Below are positions 16,003 to 24,473 of a DNA stretch of 64,000 nt, piece after piece; the first letter of the stretch is position 1, and every line of letters begins with the position of its first letter. This stretch comes from CAMYKD01 sp041617155 (GTDB lineage: Bacteria > Pseudomonadota > Alphaproteobacteria > Kiloniellales > JAKSDN01), in contig JBFJPL010000008.1 of NCBI GenBank assembly GCA_041617155.1, positions 1 through 64,000 on the forward strand, read 5' to 3'. The position numbers and the translations under genes were made by a program. Below the pieces are notes generated by a model. That model had not been told where the DNA came from, searched no databases, and saw nothing but the letters and a program-made list of their open reading frames with translations.

Positions 16003-16785
16003 ATGCTCATGAAGGACAAGATCGCCGTTGTGACCGGCGCGGCGAGCGGCATCGGTAGGGAAATTGCAATTCACTTCGCCCGCGAAGGTGCCGAGGTCTG
16101 TATCGCCGACATCGATCGGGACAGCGCGTCGGCCGTGGCGGCTGAAATCGAACAGCTGGGCCAACGGGCCATGGCAACGGCCATGGACGTTTCCGACGAG
16201 GCCGCAGTCGAGGCCGGCATTCAGGCAACGATCGACCGATTTGGCGGTGTCGACGTGCTGGTAAGCAACGCCGGCATTCAGCACATCGAGGCGATCGTCG
16301 ACCTCAAGCTGAGCGATTGGCGGAAGATGATGGCGATCCATTTGGACGGTGCCTTTCTGACCACCCGCGCCTGCCTCAGGCAGATGTACCGGCAAGGCCG
16401 CGGCGGCAGCGTGATTTATACGGGGTCGGTTCACTCCAAGGAGGCTTCGGTGCTTAAGGCACCCTACATAACCGCCAAGCACGGCTTGATCGGGCTCTGC
16501 AAGCTGGTCGCCAAGGAGGGTGCCGAACACGGGGTCCGCGCCAATGTCATCTGCCCCGGCTTCGTCCGCACACCGCTGGTCGAGCGGCAGATTCCCGAGC
16601 AGGCCGAGGAACTGGGTATCAGTGAAGACCAAGTGATCAAGAACGTCATGCTGAAGCAGACCGTCGACGGCGAGTTCACGACGCTGGATGATGTCGCAAG
16701 GACAGCGGTGTTCCTGGCGTCCTTTCCGACCAACGCCCTGACCGGCCAGTCGATCGTCGTAAGCCACGGCTGGTTCATGCAATGA
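16003..16785 (+). CDS. 3-hydroxybutyrate dehydrogenase
   Basis: This 260-residue short-chain dehydrogenase most resembles D-3-hydroxybutyrate dehydrogenase, which interconverts 3-hydroxybutyrate and acetoacetate with NAD in polyhydroxybutyrate turnover. The Rossmann motif TGAASGIG is near residue 12, followed by NAGIQHI, the catalytic serine in IYTGSVHS and the YITAKHG active-site Tyr/Lys. The family-typical GFVRTPLVERQIPEQA and the C-terminal VSHGWFMQ fit this enzyme well. The ATG at 16003 (or 16009) starts directly before the Rossmann strand. No PHB synthase or depolymerase gene is in the window. Confidence 0.9.
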   Translation: MLMKDKIAVVTGAASGIGREIAIHFAREGAEVCIADIDRDSASAVAAEIEQLGQRAMATAMDVSDEAAVEAGIQATIDRFGGVDVLVSNAGIQHIEAIVDLKLSDWRKMMAIHLDGAFLTTRACLRQMYRQGRGGSVIYTGSVHSKEASVLKAPYITAKHGLIGLCKLVAKEGAEHGVRANVICPGFVRTPLVERQIPEQAEELGISEDQVIKNVMLKQTVDGEFTTLDDVARTAVFLASFPTNALTGQSIVVSHGWFMQ

Positions 16786-17062
16786 GCGCGGCCGACTTGG
16801 CTGGTGCCAGTCGGCCGACGCAAACCCGCCGGTAAGCATATGTACTAACAATTTTTGTAGTATTCATAAAGCGTTAGCCATGAAAGCAGGACAATCTCCA
16901 AAGCGCTCACTAGCTTTGAATCTACCGAATTGCCCGGATCGAGGAAGCAGGCTCCCGCGCCGAGTCGCCGGCCCAAGGGCCTAGTCGGTCATTCACCCTT
17001 TTTAAAGATAGAGGCCTTCAATCTGTCCCTGGTAAGCACAAGCGGCTTCGAAGGAGGAGGCC

Positions 17063-17263
17063 ATGGCATTGTCGGAAAAGACCTATGAAACGATTCTCGA
17101 TCTCATCGAGAACAAGATGAGTTGTATGGAGGGTTGGGATCAAGCCACGTCCCGCGAACGGGCAAAGCTCGAGGCGTGCCGGCGCGAGTTGATCGAACTG
17201 AATGAGACCAAAGGCCGGCGGAGCGAGACCGAGCTTCACAGTAGCGCTGGCCAACCCGCCTAG
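17063..17263 (+). CDS. Small hypothetical protein with strong ribosome site
   Basis: This predicted cytoplasmic protein of 66 residues starts MALSEKTYETILDLIENKM and continues with acidic and basic helix-forming residues (RAKLEACRRELIELNE). The ATG is preceded by AAGGAGGAGG, one of the strongest ribosome sites in the window, so I believe it is translated. I recognise no domain. It stands alone between the hydroxybutyrate dehydrogenase and a beta-barrel gene, with about 190-280 bp of empty sequence on each side. Confidence 0.6.
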   Translation: MALSEKTYETILDLIENKMSCMEGWDQATSRERAKLEACRRELIELNETKGRRSETELHSSAGQPA

Positions 17264-17454
17264 AACTGCCCGGCCCGCGAGCCGCTTCGTCGAACTCAAG
17301 CCAACCGGATTTCGTCGAGGCCTTGAGTTGATGCGACCGGCTTTCCAAACGCGGCGCACCCGGCAAGCCGCCACACGTCACCTGAACGCTGGACAGGCAC
17401 CGGCGGATTGGTTACCCAGGATCGGGGCAGCAGCAACGAACCGGGGCAATCGGG

Positions 17455-18150
17455 ATGCAGAAATGCTTAGCGACGATGGGCGCTTCACTTGCGCTCGTCT
17501 GCTGGTTTTCCTTGGCCGAGGCGCGGGCAGCGGACGGCTTCTACGTTAGCCTGACCGCTATCGGCGGATTTTCCGAACTGAACGATACCGAGAACCAGGG
17601 TTCGCTGGGCGGTGACACGACCAATTCCAGCGAATCGGATCTGGTGGGCGGCATCGGCGGCGCCCTTGGCTATCAGTGGTCCGCGCACTGGGGCCAATTG
17701 CGCGCGGAGCTCGATTTCCACTACCGCTTTCGCTTCGATTTCGACGAGAACCGGCCGGTTATCGACAACGCCCTGCCGAACGCCGGTTTGGACAGCGACC
17801 TCGCCACGGCCACCTGGCTCGCCAATCTCAACTATGTCGTCGACGTGGGCTACGACATTTCGCCTTACCTGGGCGGCGGCCTCGGCGCGACCTACTACGA
17901 CGCGCAGAACGAGTTCAACGACATCGGCGGACTCGGCCTTTCGCGGGCCGACACGAACGGCACCAATTTCACCTGGGCGGTCAACGCTGGGTTGCTGTGG
18001 GACATCACCGAGAACTTCCACTTCATCCTGGGGTACCGCTATATCGACATGGGCGAGATCGACTTCGGCACATTCGCCGGTGGCGGCATCAATGTCGAAG
18101 GCGACTATGTGTCGCACGATCTGCTGCTGACCGTCGGCTACCGCTTCTAG
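17455..18150 (+). CDS. Outer membrane beta-barrel protein
   Basis: This 231-residue predicted outer membrane protein has a signal peptide ending AEARA before ADGFYVSLTAIGG. The mature part alternates Gly/aromatic-rich strands such as GGIGGALGYQW, PYLGGGLGATYY and FHFILGYRYIDMG, and ends in LLLTVGYRF with the terminal Phe required for barrel insertion. It belongs to the same general class as the protein at 2446, but I see no close sequence identity between them. The long acidic loops might bind cations; the function is unknown. Confidence 0.87.
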   Translation: MQKCLATMGASLALVCWFSLAEARAADGFYVSLTAIGGFSELNDTENQGSLGGDTTNSSESDLVGGIGGALGYQWSAHWGQLRAELDFHYRFRFDFDENRPVIDNALPNAGLDSDLATATWLANLNYVVDVGYDISPYLGGGLGATYYDAQNEFNDIGGLGLSRADTNGTNFTWAVNAGLLWDITENFHFILGYRYIDMGEIDFGTFAGGGINVEGDYVSHDLLLTVGYRF

Positions 18151-18306
18151 CACCAAGGCCGCGCGTTGACCGCCGCGTGGCCCTGCCACGCGGCATTTCC
18201 CGCATGCCTGATACTTGACCGTGCACGCCCATAACCGGCGTTCGTCGCCTTCGGCTCTTTACCGTTCAGTGGCCGCCTGAGCCGTCTCGGAATATTCTGC
18301 GTGATT

Positions 18307-18322
18307 TGTGACCTTTGTCACT
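18307..18322 (+). promoter_or_regulatory. CRP-like operator
   Basis: TGTGA-N6-TCACT matches the CRP half-sites TGTGA and TCACA at nine of ten positions. The inner GTGAC-CTTT-GTCAC is a perfect inverted repeat. A weak -10-like TATTTA lies at 18344-18349. If transcription started near 18356, the site centre would be at about -41.5, the class II activator spacing. The window encodes a Crp-family protein at 5177 and a nucleotide cyclase at 9379. Confidence 0.5.
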
Positions 18323-18355
18323 TCGGCGTTGGGCAAAGCAGCCTATTTAAAACTC

Positions 18356-18453
18356 AGAACCTCTCTTGTTTCGACGCGTTGCCCTCGTGATCCCTCCCCG
18401 CACGGGGCGGCGCCACTGGACCCGCCGGCCTGCTAAGGTCGGCGGGGTTTTCT
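18356..18453 (+). ncRNA. Candidate small RNA ending in an intrinsic terminator
   Basis: This stretch of about 98 nt in a 540-bp gene-free spacer (18151-18692) runs from the predicted start of a CRP-linked promoter to a strong terminator. It contains CCTCTC, CCCTCCCC and a CCCC-GCAC-GGGG mini-hairpin. Pyrimidine motifs of this kind pair with ribosome sites in alphaproteobacterial regulatory RNAs. No open frame with a ribosome site is present. The 5' end is a guess. Confidence 0.4.
18421..18453 (+). terminator. Rho-independent terminator
   Basis: CCCGCCGGCC at 18421-18430 pairs with GGTCGGCGGG at 18438-18447, a 10-bp stem with one G-T pair and a 7-nt loop, followed by TTTTCTT. It is 270 bp past the barrel gene stop, so it more likely ends a separate short transcript. 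Confidence 0.75.
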
Positions 18454-18692
18454 TGTGTCGGAAAGCCGAAGCCGATGGCAAATTTACGCCTTTCAATTCA
18501 CAAAGATGACACACCAGGCAATGGCCGCGAACGGCCATAGTATAGACGTAAGGCGAGTCACGCGGTTCTCGCTTTACGGGCATCGTGCGACGTCCACGGA
18601 CGATGGCACCGTAAAGATGCCGTGGCGACACGTCGGCTGTGCCTCCTGATCCGAGAGGAGTGTTTTTCTTGGTTCTTTGGGAGAAATTGCGG

Positions 18693-18863
18693 ATGTCTTG
18701 GGCCAACCGCAACGAGACCATGTCTTTAGAGCGCATCGACGATCTGAGATTGGCCGCAAGTTTCGTAAAATCCATCGAGACGGAAGATCACGACGTCAAC
18801 CTTGAAATTCAGAAGGTCGCCCGTCGAATAGAACGTCTCGCGAGCGAACTCGGCAGTTACTAG
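18693..18863 (+). CDS. Small hypothetical protein
   Basis: This 56-residue open frame reads MSWANRNETMSLERIDDLRL and ends VARRIERLASELGSY. It looks like a soluble helical protein. The ATG at 18693 has GGGAGA 8 nt upstream; an ATG at 18720 is a possible shorter start. It is convergent with the histidine kinase gene, with 77 bp between the stops. No family was recognised, and the call rests on composition and the ribosome site only. Confidence 0.42.
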   Translation: MSWANRNETMSLERIDDLRLAASFVKSIETEDHDVNLEIQKVARRIERLASELGSY

Positions 18864-18940
18864 ACGAATCGGACGACCCAAGCCCAGAGCCCAGTTCACG
18901 GATTTCGAGCCAAATCCGGTGGTTGGTGCCGAAGACGTGC

Positions 18941-20398
18941 CTAAGCCGACCGGACAAATTCGATCCGGCTCTTCTGGTCCGATTGAAGCGACAGCACGCG
19001 TTCAGCAGGGAAATGGACCGTGGCCGTCGTACCAACCCCGGGCTCGCTCTCGATCTCCAGGCTGCCACCGTGCAACTTCATCACCTGATCGACCAACGGC
19101 AGGCCCAGGCCGGTCCCTTCGTGCTCACGGCTGAATGCGCTCGCCACCTGCACGAAGGGTTCGCGAACCTTGGGCAGGTCCTGCCTGGCAATACCGATGC
19201 CGTTGTCCTCGACCTGTAGACGGTAGCCGCCGCTGGCGTCGCTCGCCAGGGAAACCACGACTGCGCCGCCCTGTCGGGTGAACTTGATGGCATTGGACAG
19301 GAGATTGATCACGACCTGGCTCACCAAGCGGGAATCGGCCAGCAGGTGCGGCGTGTGGGCCGGGATATGGGAGACGATTCGCACCCCCTGCTCCGCCGCC
19401 TTCTCGCGCAGCATCCGCAGACAGCGGCTGACGACGACCGGCAGATTCACTTTGGCCTCGTCCAGGGTCAGTTTACCGGCCTCCGCCTTCGACAGATCGA
19501 GGATGTCGTTGATGATTCCCAGGAGGTGATTGCCGCTGTTGTGTATATCGGCGACATAGGAGCTGTAGCGGTCCGAACCGAGCGGTCCGAACACCTGCCT
19601 CGAGAGGATTTCGGAGAAGCCGATGATGGCGTTGAGCGGCGTTCTCAACTCGTGGCTCATGTTGGCCAAGAATTCGCTCTTGGCACGGCTGGCGATCTCG
19701 GCCTGTTCCCTGGCCGCTTCGGCCTGTTCCTTGGCGACCCGGAGTTCCCGCTCGGCGGCCTTGCGGTCGGTGATGTCACGGGCAAAGTCGCAGCTGTAGG
19801 CTTCGCCGTCGAATTCGACGTAGTTGGCGGTCACGTCCATTGGAATGACCCGGCCGTCCTTGGTCCGGTAACGCGATTCGAAGGTCAGGGAGCCGGCGTC
19901 CTTAAGCGCCTGCCAATGCCTCGGCCAGGTCTGGCGCGGCAAATTTGGGTCGATGTCGAAGATCGTCTTGGTCTGTATTTCCTCGCGCGTAAAGCCGAGC
20001 GCCTGACAAGCCTGTTCGTTGACGAACAGCAGCTTGCCGTCGAGACCGATCCAGAACGCGCAGATCGCCGCGCGCTCGATGGAAAACTGAGGCAGCTTCA
20101 GGGCCTTCTCGCTCTGCTTCCGTTCGCGGATGATGCGCTCCATGAAGACCACCGCCAGCATGGCCAGAGCGCTCATCACGACCCCGAGGAACTCCTCGCT
20201 GCTGCTGCCGAAGATCGCTTCGTTTTCGAAGGAGTAGTAAACCCGGGCGGCGTAGTAGATCGCAATCGTCGCCGACATGAAGGCGGTCAAAGCGGCCAGG
20301 AAACCGAAACGCCAGTCCTCGAAACGCCTCAGCAGCGCCAAAGCAGCGCCGAAAGCGAAGACGCTGATTAGTATCGATGCGACTAGACTGATGCTCAT
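18941..20398 (-). CDS. Membrane PAS-domain sensor histidine kinase
   Basis: This sensor kinase of about 485 residues has three hydrophobic segments in the first 90 residues and a PAS domain at about 100-220, including FESRYRTKDGRVIPMDVT. A short coiled linker follows, then a HisKA domain with NMSHELRTPLNAIIGFSEIL carrying the phospho-accepting His. The HATPase domain has the N box INLLSNAIKF, the G1 box VEDNGIGI and the G2 box GTGLGLPL. The ATG at 20398 places the first membrane helix at the N-terminus. No response regulator gene is adjacent, so it is an orphan kinase here and its stimulus is unknown. Confidence 0.93.
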   Translation of the reverse strand: MSISLVASILISVFAFGAALALLRRFEDWRFGFLAALTAFMSATIAIYYAARVYYSFENEAIFGSSSEEFLGVVMSALAMLAVVFMERIIRERKQSEKALKLPQFSIERAAICAFWIGLDGKLLFVNEQACQALGFTREEIQTKTIFDIDPNLPRQTWPRHWQALKDAGSLTFESRYRTKDGRVIPMDVTANYVEFDGEAYSCDFARDITDRKAAERELRVAKEQAEAAREQAEIASRAKSEFLANMSHELRTPLNAIIGFSEILSRQVFGPLGSDRYSSYVADIHNSGNHLLGIINDILDLSKAEAGKLTLDEAKVNLPVVVSRCLRMLREKAAEQGVRIVSHIPAHTPHLLADSRLVSQVVINLLSNAIKFTRQGGAVVVSLASDASGGYRLQVEDNGIGIARQDLPKVREPFVQVASAFSREHEGTGLGLPLVDQVMKLHGGSLEIESEPGVGTTATVHFPAERVLSLQSDQKSRIEFVRSA

Positions 20399-20776
20399 CC
20401 CGGCCCCGTTCGACCCTGCCGTGCACACCGGTTTGTAGAACCCGGTGTACGTCCGATAGGCCAACAGACCACCGGCCGGGCCCATCCGGAATGGAAATTA
20501 GCCGGGTAAACCTAAAAATTGAGTTACACCCCACGCAATGAATTACACCCGCACCGCGCTGGGAGGACTCTAAAATAGCGTTGATCGTAATTTTTCGCCC
20601 TAAAGGTGTAGTCTTGAGCCATATGGACCGCGCGCCAGCGCACAGCCTGAGCCAAGACTCGATCCGGGAATTTAGCCCGCCCCGGAGCGGCCGAAAAATA
20701 AACGATAGGCCATAAGTTGCCGGCGATCGGCAATCCGACAAAGTCGGAAACTGTCGGCTAAACCATTGAAAAAAAA
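20399..20776. other. Spacer with paired TGARTTACACCC direct repeats
   Basis: No gene is supported between the histidine kinase and tRNA-Phe. TGAGTTACACCC at 20520-20531 and TGAATTACACCC at 20539-20550 are near-identical direct repeats 19 bp apart, about 120-150 bp upstream of the kinase start. They may be a regulator binding site. Confidence 0.4.
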
Positions 20777-20852
20777 TGGTGCCCAGGGGAGGAATTGAAC
20801 CACCGACACCGTGATTTTCAGTCACGTGCTCTACCAACTGAGCTACCTGGGC
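20777..20852 (-). tRNA. tRNA-Phe (GAA)
   Basis: The 76-nt cloverleaf on the minus strand has a GCCCAGG acceptor arm, a D-arm AGCTCAGTTGGTAGAGC, an anticodon loop CTGAAAA with anticodon GAA, a T-arm with GGTTCAATTCC, the acceptor complement CCTGGGC, discriminator A and an encoded CCA. It decodes Phe codons. Confidence 0.97.
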
Positions 20853-20976
20853 AGGAGACCGTCTGGCCGCGAGCGCTTATAAGAGAAGACGCAAGCCGTG
20901 TCCAGTCCTCAGCCATCGTCGGCGCGGGGCACTTGCCGCACTTGACCCCGCCTGGGCCGCCACCGATCCTGAAATC

Positions 20977-22275
20977 ATGAGAGCCGCCATCTCAACCCTA
21001 CTGCTGGTCCTCTTTTGGGCGTCGGCGATCGGCCGTGCGGCAACCCAGGCGGAGCCCTGGTCGGACCCGCTGGATTTCCTGCGCGCGACGCTCGCCGCCA
21101 CTTGCAGCGCGGACGAGCTGTCCGCGGAGGCACTCGGCCAGCGTCTGGAGAACGGCAAATTGATGGAGGAGACCGTCTTTCAGGCCGACGGCCAGTCGTT
21201 CGGCTGGCGGCGGCGCTATCGGCTGGCGTCCGGTGAGGAACTGGTGCTGATCCGGCAAAGCAGGGACGGCCTCTTGGTGCGCTATTCGGTTGAACACTTC
21301 GCAACGGGGCTTGGCGCCGGCCGGACGCCCATCGCCATGGCCATGGCAGGCAGCGATTGCCGGATTTTCCATGGCCGCAGGGTGCGCCACGGTCCGGAGG
21401 GCCAGGCCCTCAGCCTGGAACTGCTGGGCCCGGACCTGCAACCCAGCGGTGCCAGCGAGCCACTCAACCCGCCGGTACCGGCGGGGCGGGATCCCGGCGG
21501 TGTCGCCATCGCGCTGTTCGACAGCGGGCTCAACTACACGCTGCCGACTTTTTCGGGTCGCCTGGCGCGCGATTCCGACGGCCAGCTTCTCGGCTATGAC
21601 TTCTGGGACATGGACGAGCGGCCGTTCGACAGCCATCCGGTCGGTTCGCCATTCTTTCCGGCACGCCACGGCACGGCGGTGGCAAGCGTGCTGCTGAACG
21701 AGGCACCGGCGGCACGCTTTCTGCCGTACCGCTATCCACGGCCCGACATGGCGCGCATGGCCGGCATGGTCGAGGCAGCCGCAAAGGCAGGTGCCCGGAT
21801 CGTGGCCATGCCCATGGGCAGCGCCAAGGCCGAGGACTGGACTGCCTTCGCCGCCGCTGCCGCCGCCCGCCCGGAGGTTCTTTTTGTGATTTCAGCCGGC
21901 AACAACGGCCGCAATATCGATGAACAGGCGCTTTATCCCGCCGTCCTGTCGCTCGACAACTTTCTCGTCGTGACTTCGGCCAGCGGCGCCGGTCGCCTGG
22001 CGTCGGGTTCCAACTGGGGCCCCGAAAGCGTCGACCTCATGGTACCGGCGGAGAACCTGGAGGTGGTCGGTTTCAATGGCGGACCGACAGAGGGTTCGGG
22101 CTCGAGTTTCGCCGTCCCGCGCATAGCCGCCCTGGCGGCGCGCCTGCTGGCAGAGCATCCGGACTGGCGAGCCGCCGAACTGAAGGCCGAGATTCTCCGG
22201 CGTGCCGCGCCCTGGACCGGCTCCGGTCCCAGCCCGGTCCGCCACGGCTGGATTGCCAACCCGACCGGCGATTGA
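20977..22275 (+). CDS. Secreted subtilisin-like (S8) serine protease
   Basis: This 432-residue protein has an N-terminal signal peptide (1-21) and a prodomain-like region to about 170. The subtilisin catalytic domain has Asp182 in IALFDSGLN, His231 in ARHGTAVAS, oxyanion Asn in SAGNNGR (about 309) and nucleophile Ser377 in GSGSSFAVP. The usual GTS before the nucleophile is GSS here. No autotransporter or membrane anchor is seen, so it is probably periplasmic or secreted. It faces the trypsin-like protease gene across a palindromic repeat. Its substrate is unknown. Confidence 0.9.
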   Translation: MRAAISTLLLVLFWASAIGRAATQAEPWSDPLDFLRATLAATCSADELSAEALGQRLENGKLMEETVFQADGQSFGWRRRYRLASGEELVLIRQSRDGLLVRYSVEHFATGLGAGRTPIAMAMAGSDCRIFHGRRVRHGPEGQALSLELLGPDLQPSGASEPLNPPVPAGRDPGGVAIALFDSGLNYTLPTFSGRLARDSDGQLLGYDFWDMDERPFDSHPVGSPFFPARHGTAVASVLLNEAPAARFLPYRYPRPDMARMAGMVEAAAKAGARIVAMPMGSAKAEDWTAFAAAAAARPEVLFVISAGNNGRNIDEQALYPAVLSLDNFLVVTSASGAGRLASGSNWGPESVDLMVPAENLEVVGFNGGPTEGSGSSFAVPRIAALAARLLAEHPDWRAAELKAEILRRAAPWTGSGPSPVRHGWIANPTGD

Positions 22276-22297
22276 ATCCGCTGTCCCGATCGCGCCG

Positions 22298-22470
22298 CTA
22301 GAGCGGGATGCGGTAAAGTTAGTACACTCATCGGAGTCGTGCCCGGGCTTGACCCGGGCATCCAGGGCTCCAGCGATGAGCGGCCACACTTATGGCCCCG
22401 GACCACCGGGTCAAGCCCGGTGGTGACTGTCAGAGTTTGAGTGATTCCGCGTAAATTCATCCCGCTCTAG
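22298..22470. repeat. MITE-like palindromic intergenic repeat
   Basis: This 173-bp element is bounded by perfect 13-bp terminal inverted repeats, CTAGAGCGGGATG at 22298-22310 and its complement at 22458-22470. Inside are two perfect hairpins, TGCCCGGG-CTTGA-CCCGGGCA at 22340-22360 and ACCACCGGG-TCAAG-CCCGGTGGT at 22402-22424. Elements ending in AGAGCGGGAT are, to my knowledge, a recurring class of interspersed repeat in alphaproteobacteria. It has no coding capacity and lies between two convergent protease genes, where its hairpins might also end transcription. Confidence 0.8.
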
Positions 22471-22500
22471 GAGCCTGTCCGAGTATCGGTCACGGGGCTC

Positions 22501-23460
22501 CTAGGGCCACCCACGATAGCGCAGCGACATGGCCGCGCCGTCGCGCATCAGCCGCACCTCAAGTGTCTCGTCGGGCCGGTGCAGGTGCAGTGCGCTCATA
22601 ACGTCGCTGGCCCTGCGCACGACCCGACCGGCCAGCGTGGTAATCACGTCGCCGACCCGCAAGCCGGCCCGTTCCGCGGCCCCGCCGGGGGCGAGACCGG
22701 CGATCCGTACGCCGGTCAGGGCTTGACGTTCGGCGTCGCTCAATTCGGCTAGGGCGAAGCCCGGGGGCGCCCGCTCAACCCGGCCCAGGTCGATCAGATC
22801 GCCGGTCACCCGGCGAATCAGTGCCATGGAGACCGCAAAGTTGACGCCGATATGTGCGTCCGACCCCTTGGTGAAGATAGCCGAGAGGATGCCAACGAGC
22901 CGACCCTGTCCGTCCAGCAACGCGCCGCCCGAGGCCCCGGGATTGACGACCGCGTCGGTCTGGATGAAGTCCTCGATCGGGTTGAAGCCGACACCGCTGC
23001 GGCGCACCGCCGAAACCACGCCGCAGGTGACCGAGAGGTCGAGACCGAACTGATTGCCGACCGCGCAAACCGGCTCGCCCAGACTCGGTTCGGGCCCGAT
23101 TTCGGGGACCGGCAAGTCTCGCTCGATCTTGAGCACCGCCAGGTCCGTCGGCGGATCGCGGCCGATCAGCCGTGCCGGCTCGAGACGGCCATTGTGAAGG
23201 CGTACGGTAATTTCCAAGGCACGGTCGACTATGTGAAGCGCGGTCACCAGGTAGCCGCCGTCCCGAATCGCCACCGCAGTGCCCTCCGGCTCCTGCCCCG
23301 GTGCCTGTCCGGACCTTCCGCCGCGTTCATGGCCGGGCCAAAGCGGCAGGACGCTGACGACCGACTCCAGCACCCGGGCCTCAAAGCCGGCGGCTGCTCC
23401 GGGGTGCAGACCGAGGACGAGAATCACCAGCGCAAGGCGCCCGCGGGTCGGAACCGACAC
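22501..23460 (-). CDS. Trypsin-like serine protease with PDZ domain (HtrA/Deg type)
   Basis: This 319-residue protein has a signal peptide (1-23) and a chymotrypsin-fold protease domain. The triad is visible as His76 (TALHIVD), Asp106 (PTDLAVLK) and Ser177 (NPGASGGAL). A single PDZ domain follows at about 225-310 (VRIAGLAPGGAAERAGLRVG). It resembles DegS or HtrA-type periplasmic quality-control proteases. It is the last gene of the long minus-strand run, 6 bp after yacG, and is convergent with the subtilisin-like gene. Confidence 0.92.
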   Translation of the reverse strand: MSVPTRGRLALVILVLGLHPGAAAGFEARVLESVVSVLPLWPGHERGGRSGQAPGQEPEGTAVAIRDGGYLVTALHIVDRALEITVRLHNGRLEPARLIGRDPPTDLAVLKIERDLPVPEIGPEPSLGEPVCAVGNQFGLDLSVTCGVVSAVRRSGVGFNPIEDFIQTDAVVNPGASGGALLDGQGRLVGILSAIFTKGSDAHIGVNFAVSMALIRRVTGDLIDLGRVERAPPGFALAELSDAERQALTGVRIAGLAPGGAAERAGLRVGDVITTLAGRVVRRASDVMSALHLHRPDETLEVRLMRDGAAMSLRYRGWP

Positions 23461-23466
23461 CGGAAT

Positions 23467-23703
23467 TCAGGCCTCGTCGTCCGGCGAGACCTCGCCTTCG
23501 CCCGGTGCTTCTTCGGTCGGTATCCGATAGCTGCCCTTGAGCCAGCGGCCGAGATCGACCTCGACGCAGCGAGCCGAGCAGAAGGGTTGGTGGCCAGGTC
23601 TTGGCATCGCGCCACAGACCGGGCACCTCTTGCGGGCCGCGCGCCTGCGCGGCATGGGCACAACGCGTTCGTCTTCGCTCATGTCCGGCAGTCTAGTTTC
23701 CAT
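23467..23703 (-). CDS. yacG: DNA gyrase inhibitor YacG
   Basis: This 78-residue zinc-ribbon protein carries CPVCG (Cys27 and Cys30) and FCSARC (Cys42 and Cys46), followed by the family signature VDLGRWLKGSYRIP. YacG binds GyrB and blocks DNA binding by gyrase in E. coli. The acidic C-terminal tail is typical. An ATG at 23682 is an alternative start. In alphaproteobacteria it commonly follows the maf and RNase E/G genes, as here. Confidence 0.93.
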   Translation of the reverse strand: METRLPDMSEDERVVPMPRRRAARKRCPVCGAMPRPGHQPFCSARCVEVDLGRWLKGSYRIPTEEAPGEGEVSPDDEA

Positions 23704-23783
23704 ACCAGGGCGACCACAAGATGCGGCCGCTTCATTGGACGATCTGGGCCCGCCACCGTGTGCTCCAGACCGGGCCGCAACGT

Positions 23784-24473
23784 TCAGATGGCCCCGCTCT
23801 CACGCAACAGCCTGGCGACGGCCTCCGCCACCTTGAGGTAACCCTTGCCATTGGGATGGATCGCGTCGCTCTTCAGGCCGCCTCGGATCAGGACGTCGGC
23901 CAACACCTCACCTTCGTAAGGGATGCCGAACGCCTCGGCAATGCGAGCGTAGAACTCGGCGCCTTCGGTGATCAAGATGCCCGGCTCCGGAACGCCGATC
24001 AGCAGCACGTCTATACCTTGCGATTTCGCCAACTTCACCATGTCCCGGATATTGGCTTCGAGGGCCTTCCGATCCTTCCGGCGCAGGAAGTCGTTGCCGC
24101 CATGGCAAAGGATCAAAAGGTCCGGACGATGACGTTCCAACACCGCCGCCAAACGGCGCAGGCCGTTGGCCGACAGCTCACCGGGAACGCCCGAGCGAAT
24201 CACCTTGCGGCCGATCAGCCGCTCGAGCACGGCGGGATAGCTGTCTTCCGGCCTGGCCCCGGTCCCAAACGTCAAGCTGTCGCCGAACGCCACCACGAGG
24301 CCGCCTTCGGGCAGGGGTGCAACCTGCGGCACGCTGGGGCCACAAGCGCCAGGCAACAGCGCCAGCAAGACGATCGTGAGGCGTAGCGCCGTCGATATCT
24401 TGGCGGCCGCGAGGTTTGTCCGGGCTGTCTCGACCGGGCTTTTTGCGAACAGCATGAACGCGCCCGCCCTCAC
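23784..24473 (-). CDS. GDSL/SGNH-type esterase (arylesterase/TesA-like), probable lipoprotein
   Basis: This 229-residue hydrolase has an SGNH fold. Block I is VAFGDSLTFGTG with nucleophile Ser66, block III is CHGGNDFL and block V is DAIHPNGKGY with the catalytic Asp/His. A hydrophobic N-terminal stretch ending LLPGAC (Cys44) looks like a lipobox, so the enzyme may be membrane-anchored in the periplasm. Relatives are TesA-like lysophospholipases and arylesterases. The GTG start overlaps the RNase E/G stop as GTGA. Confidence 0.88.
   Translation of the reverse strand: MRAGAFMLFAKSPVETARTNLAAAKISTALRLTIVLLALLPGACGPSVPQVAPLPEGGLVVAFGDSLTFGTGARPEDSYPAVLERLIGRKVIRSGVPGELSANGLRRLAAVLERHRPDLLILCHGGNDFLRRKDRKALEANIRDMVKLAKSQGIDVLLIGVPEPGILITEGAEFYARIAEAFGIPYEGEVLADVLIRGGLKSDAIHPNGKGYLKVAEAVARLLRESGAI

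Noticed and set aside
18347..18775. 142-residue minus-strand frame over the sRNA/terminator region
   Set aside because: It reads through a strong terminator hairpin, is very basic with no domain, and overlaps a better plus-strand frame with a ribosome site.
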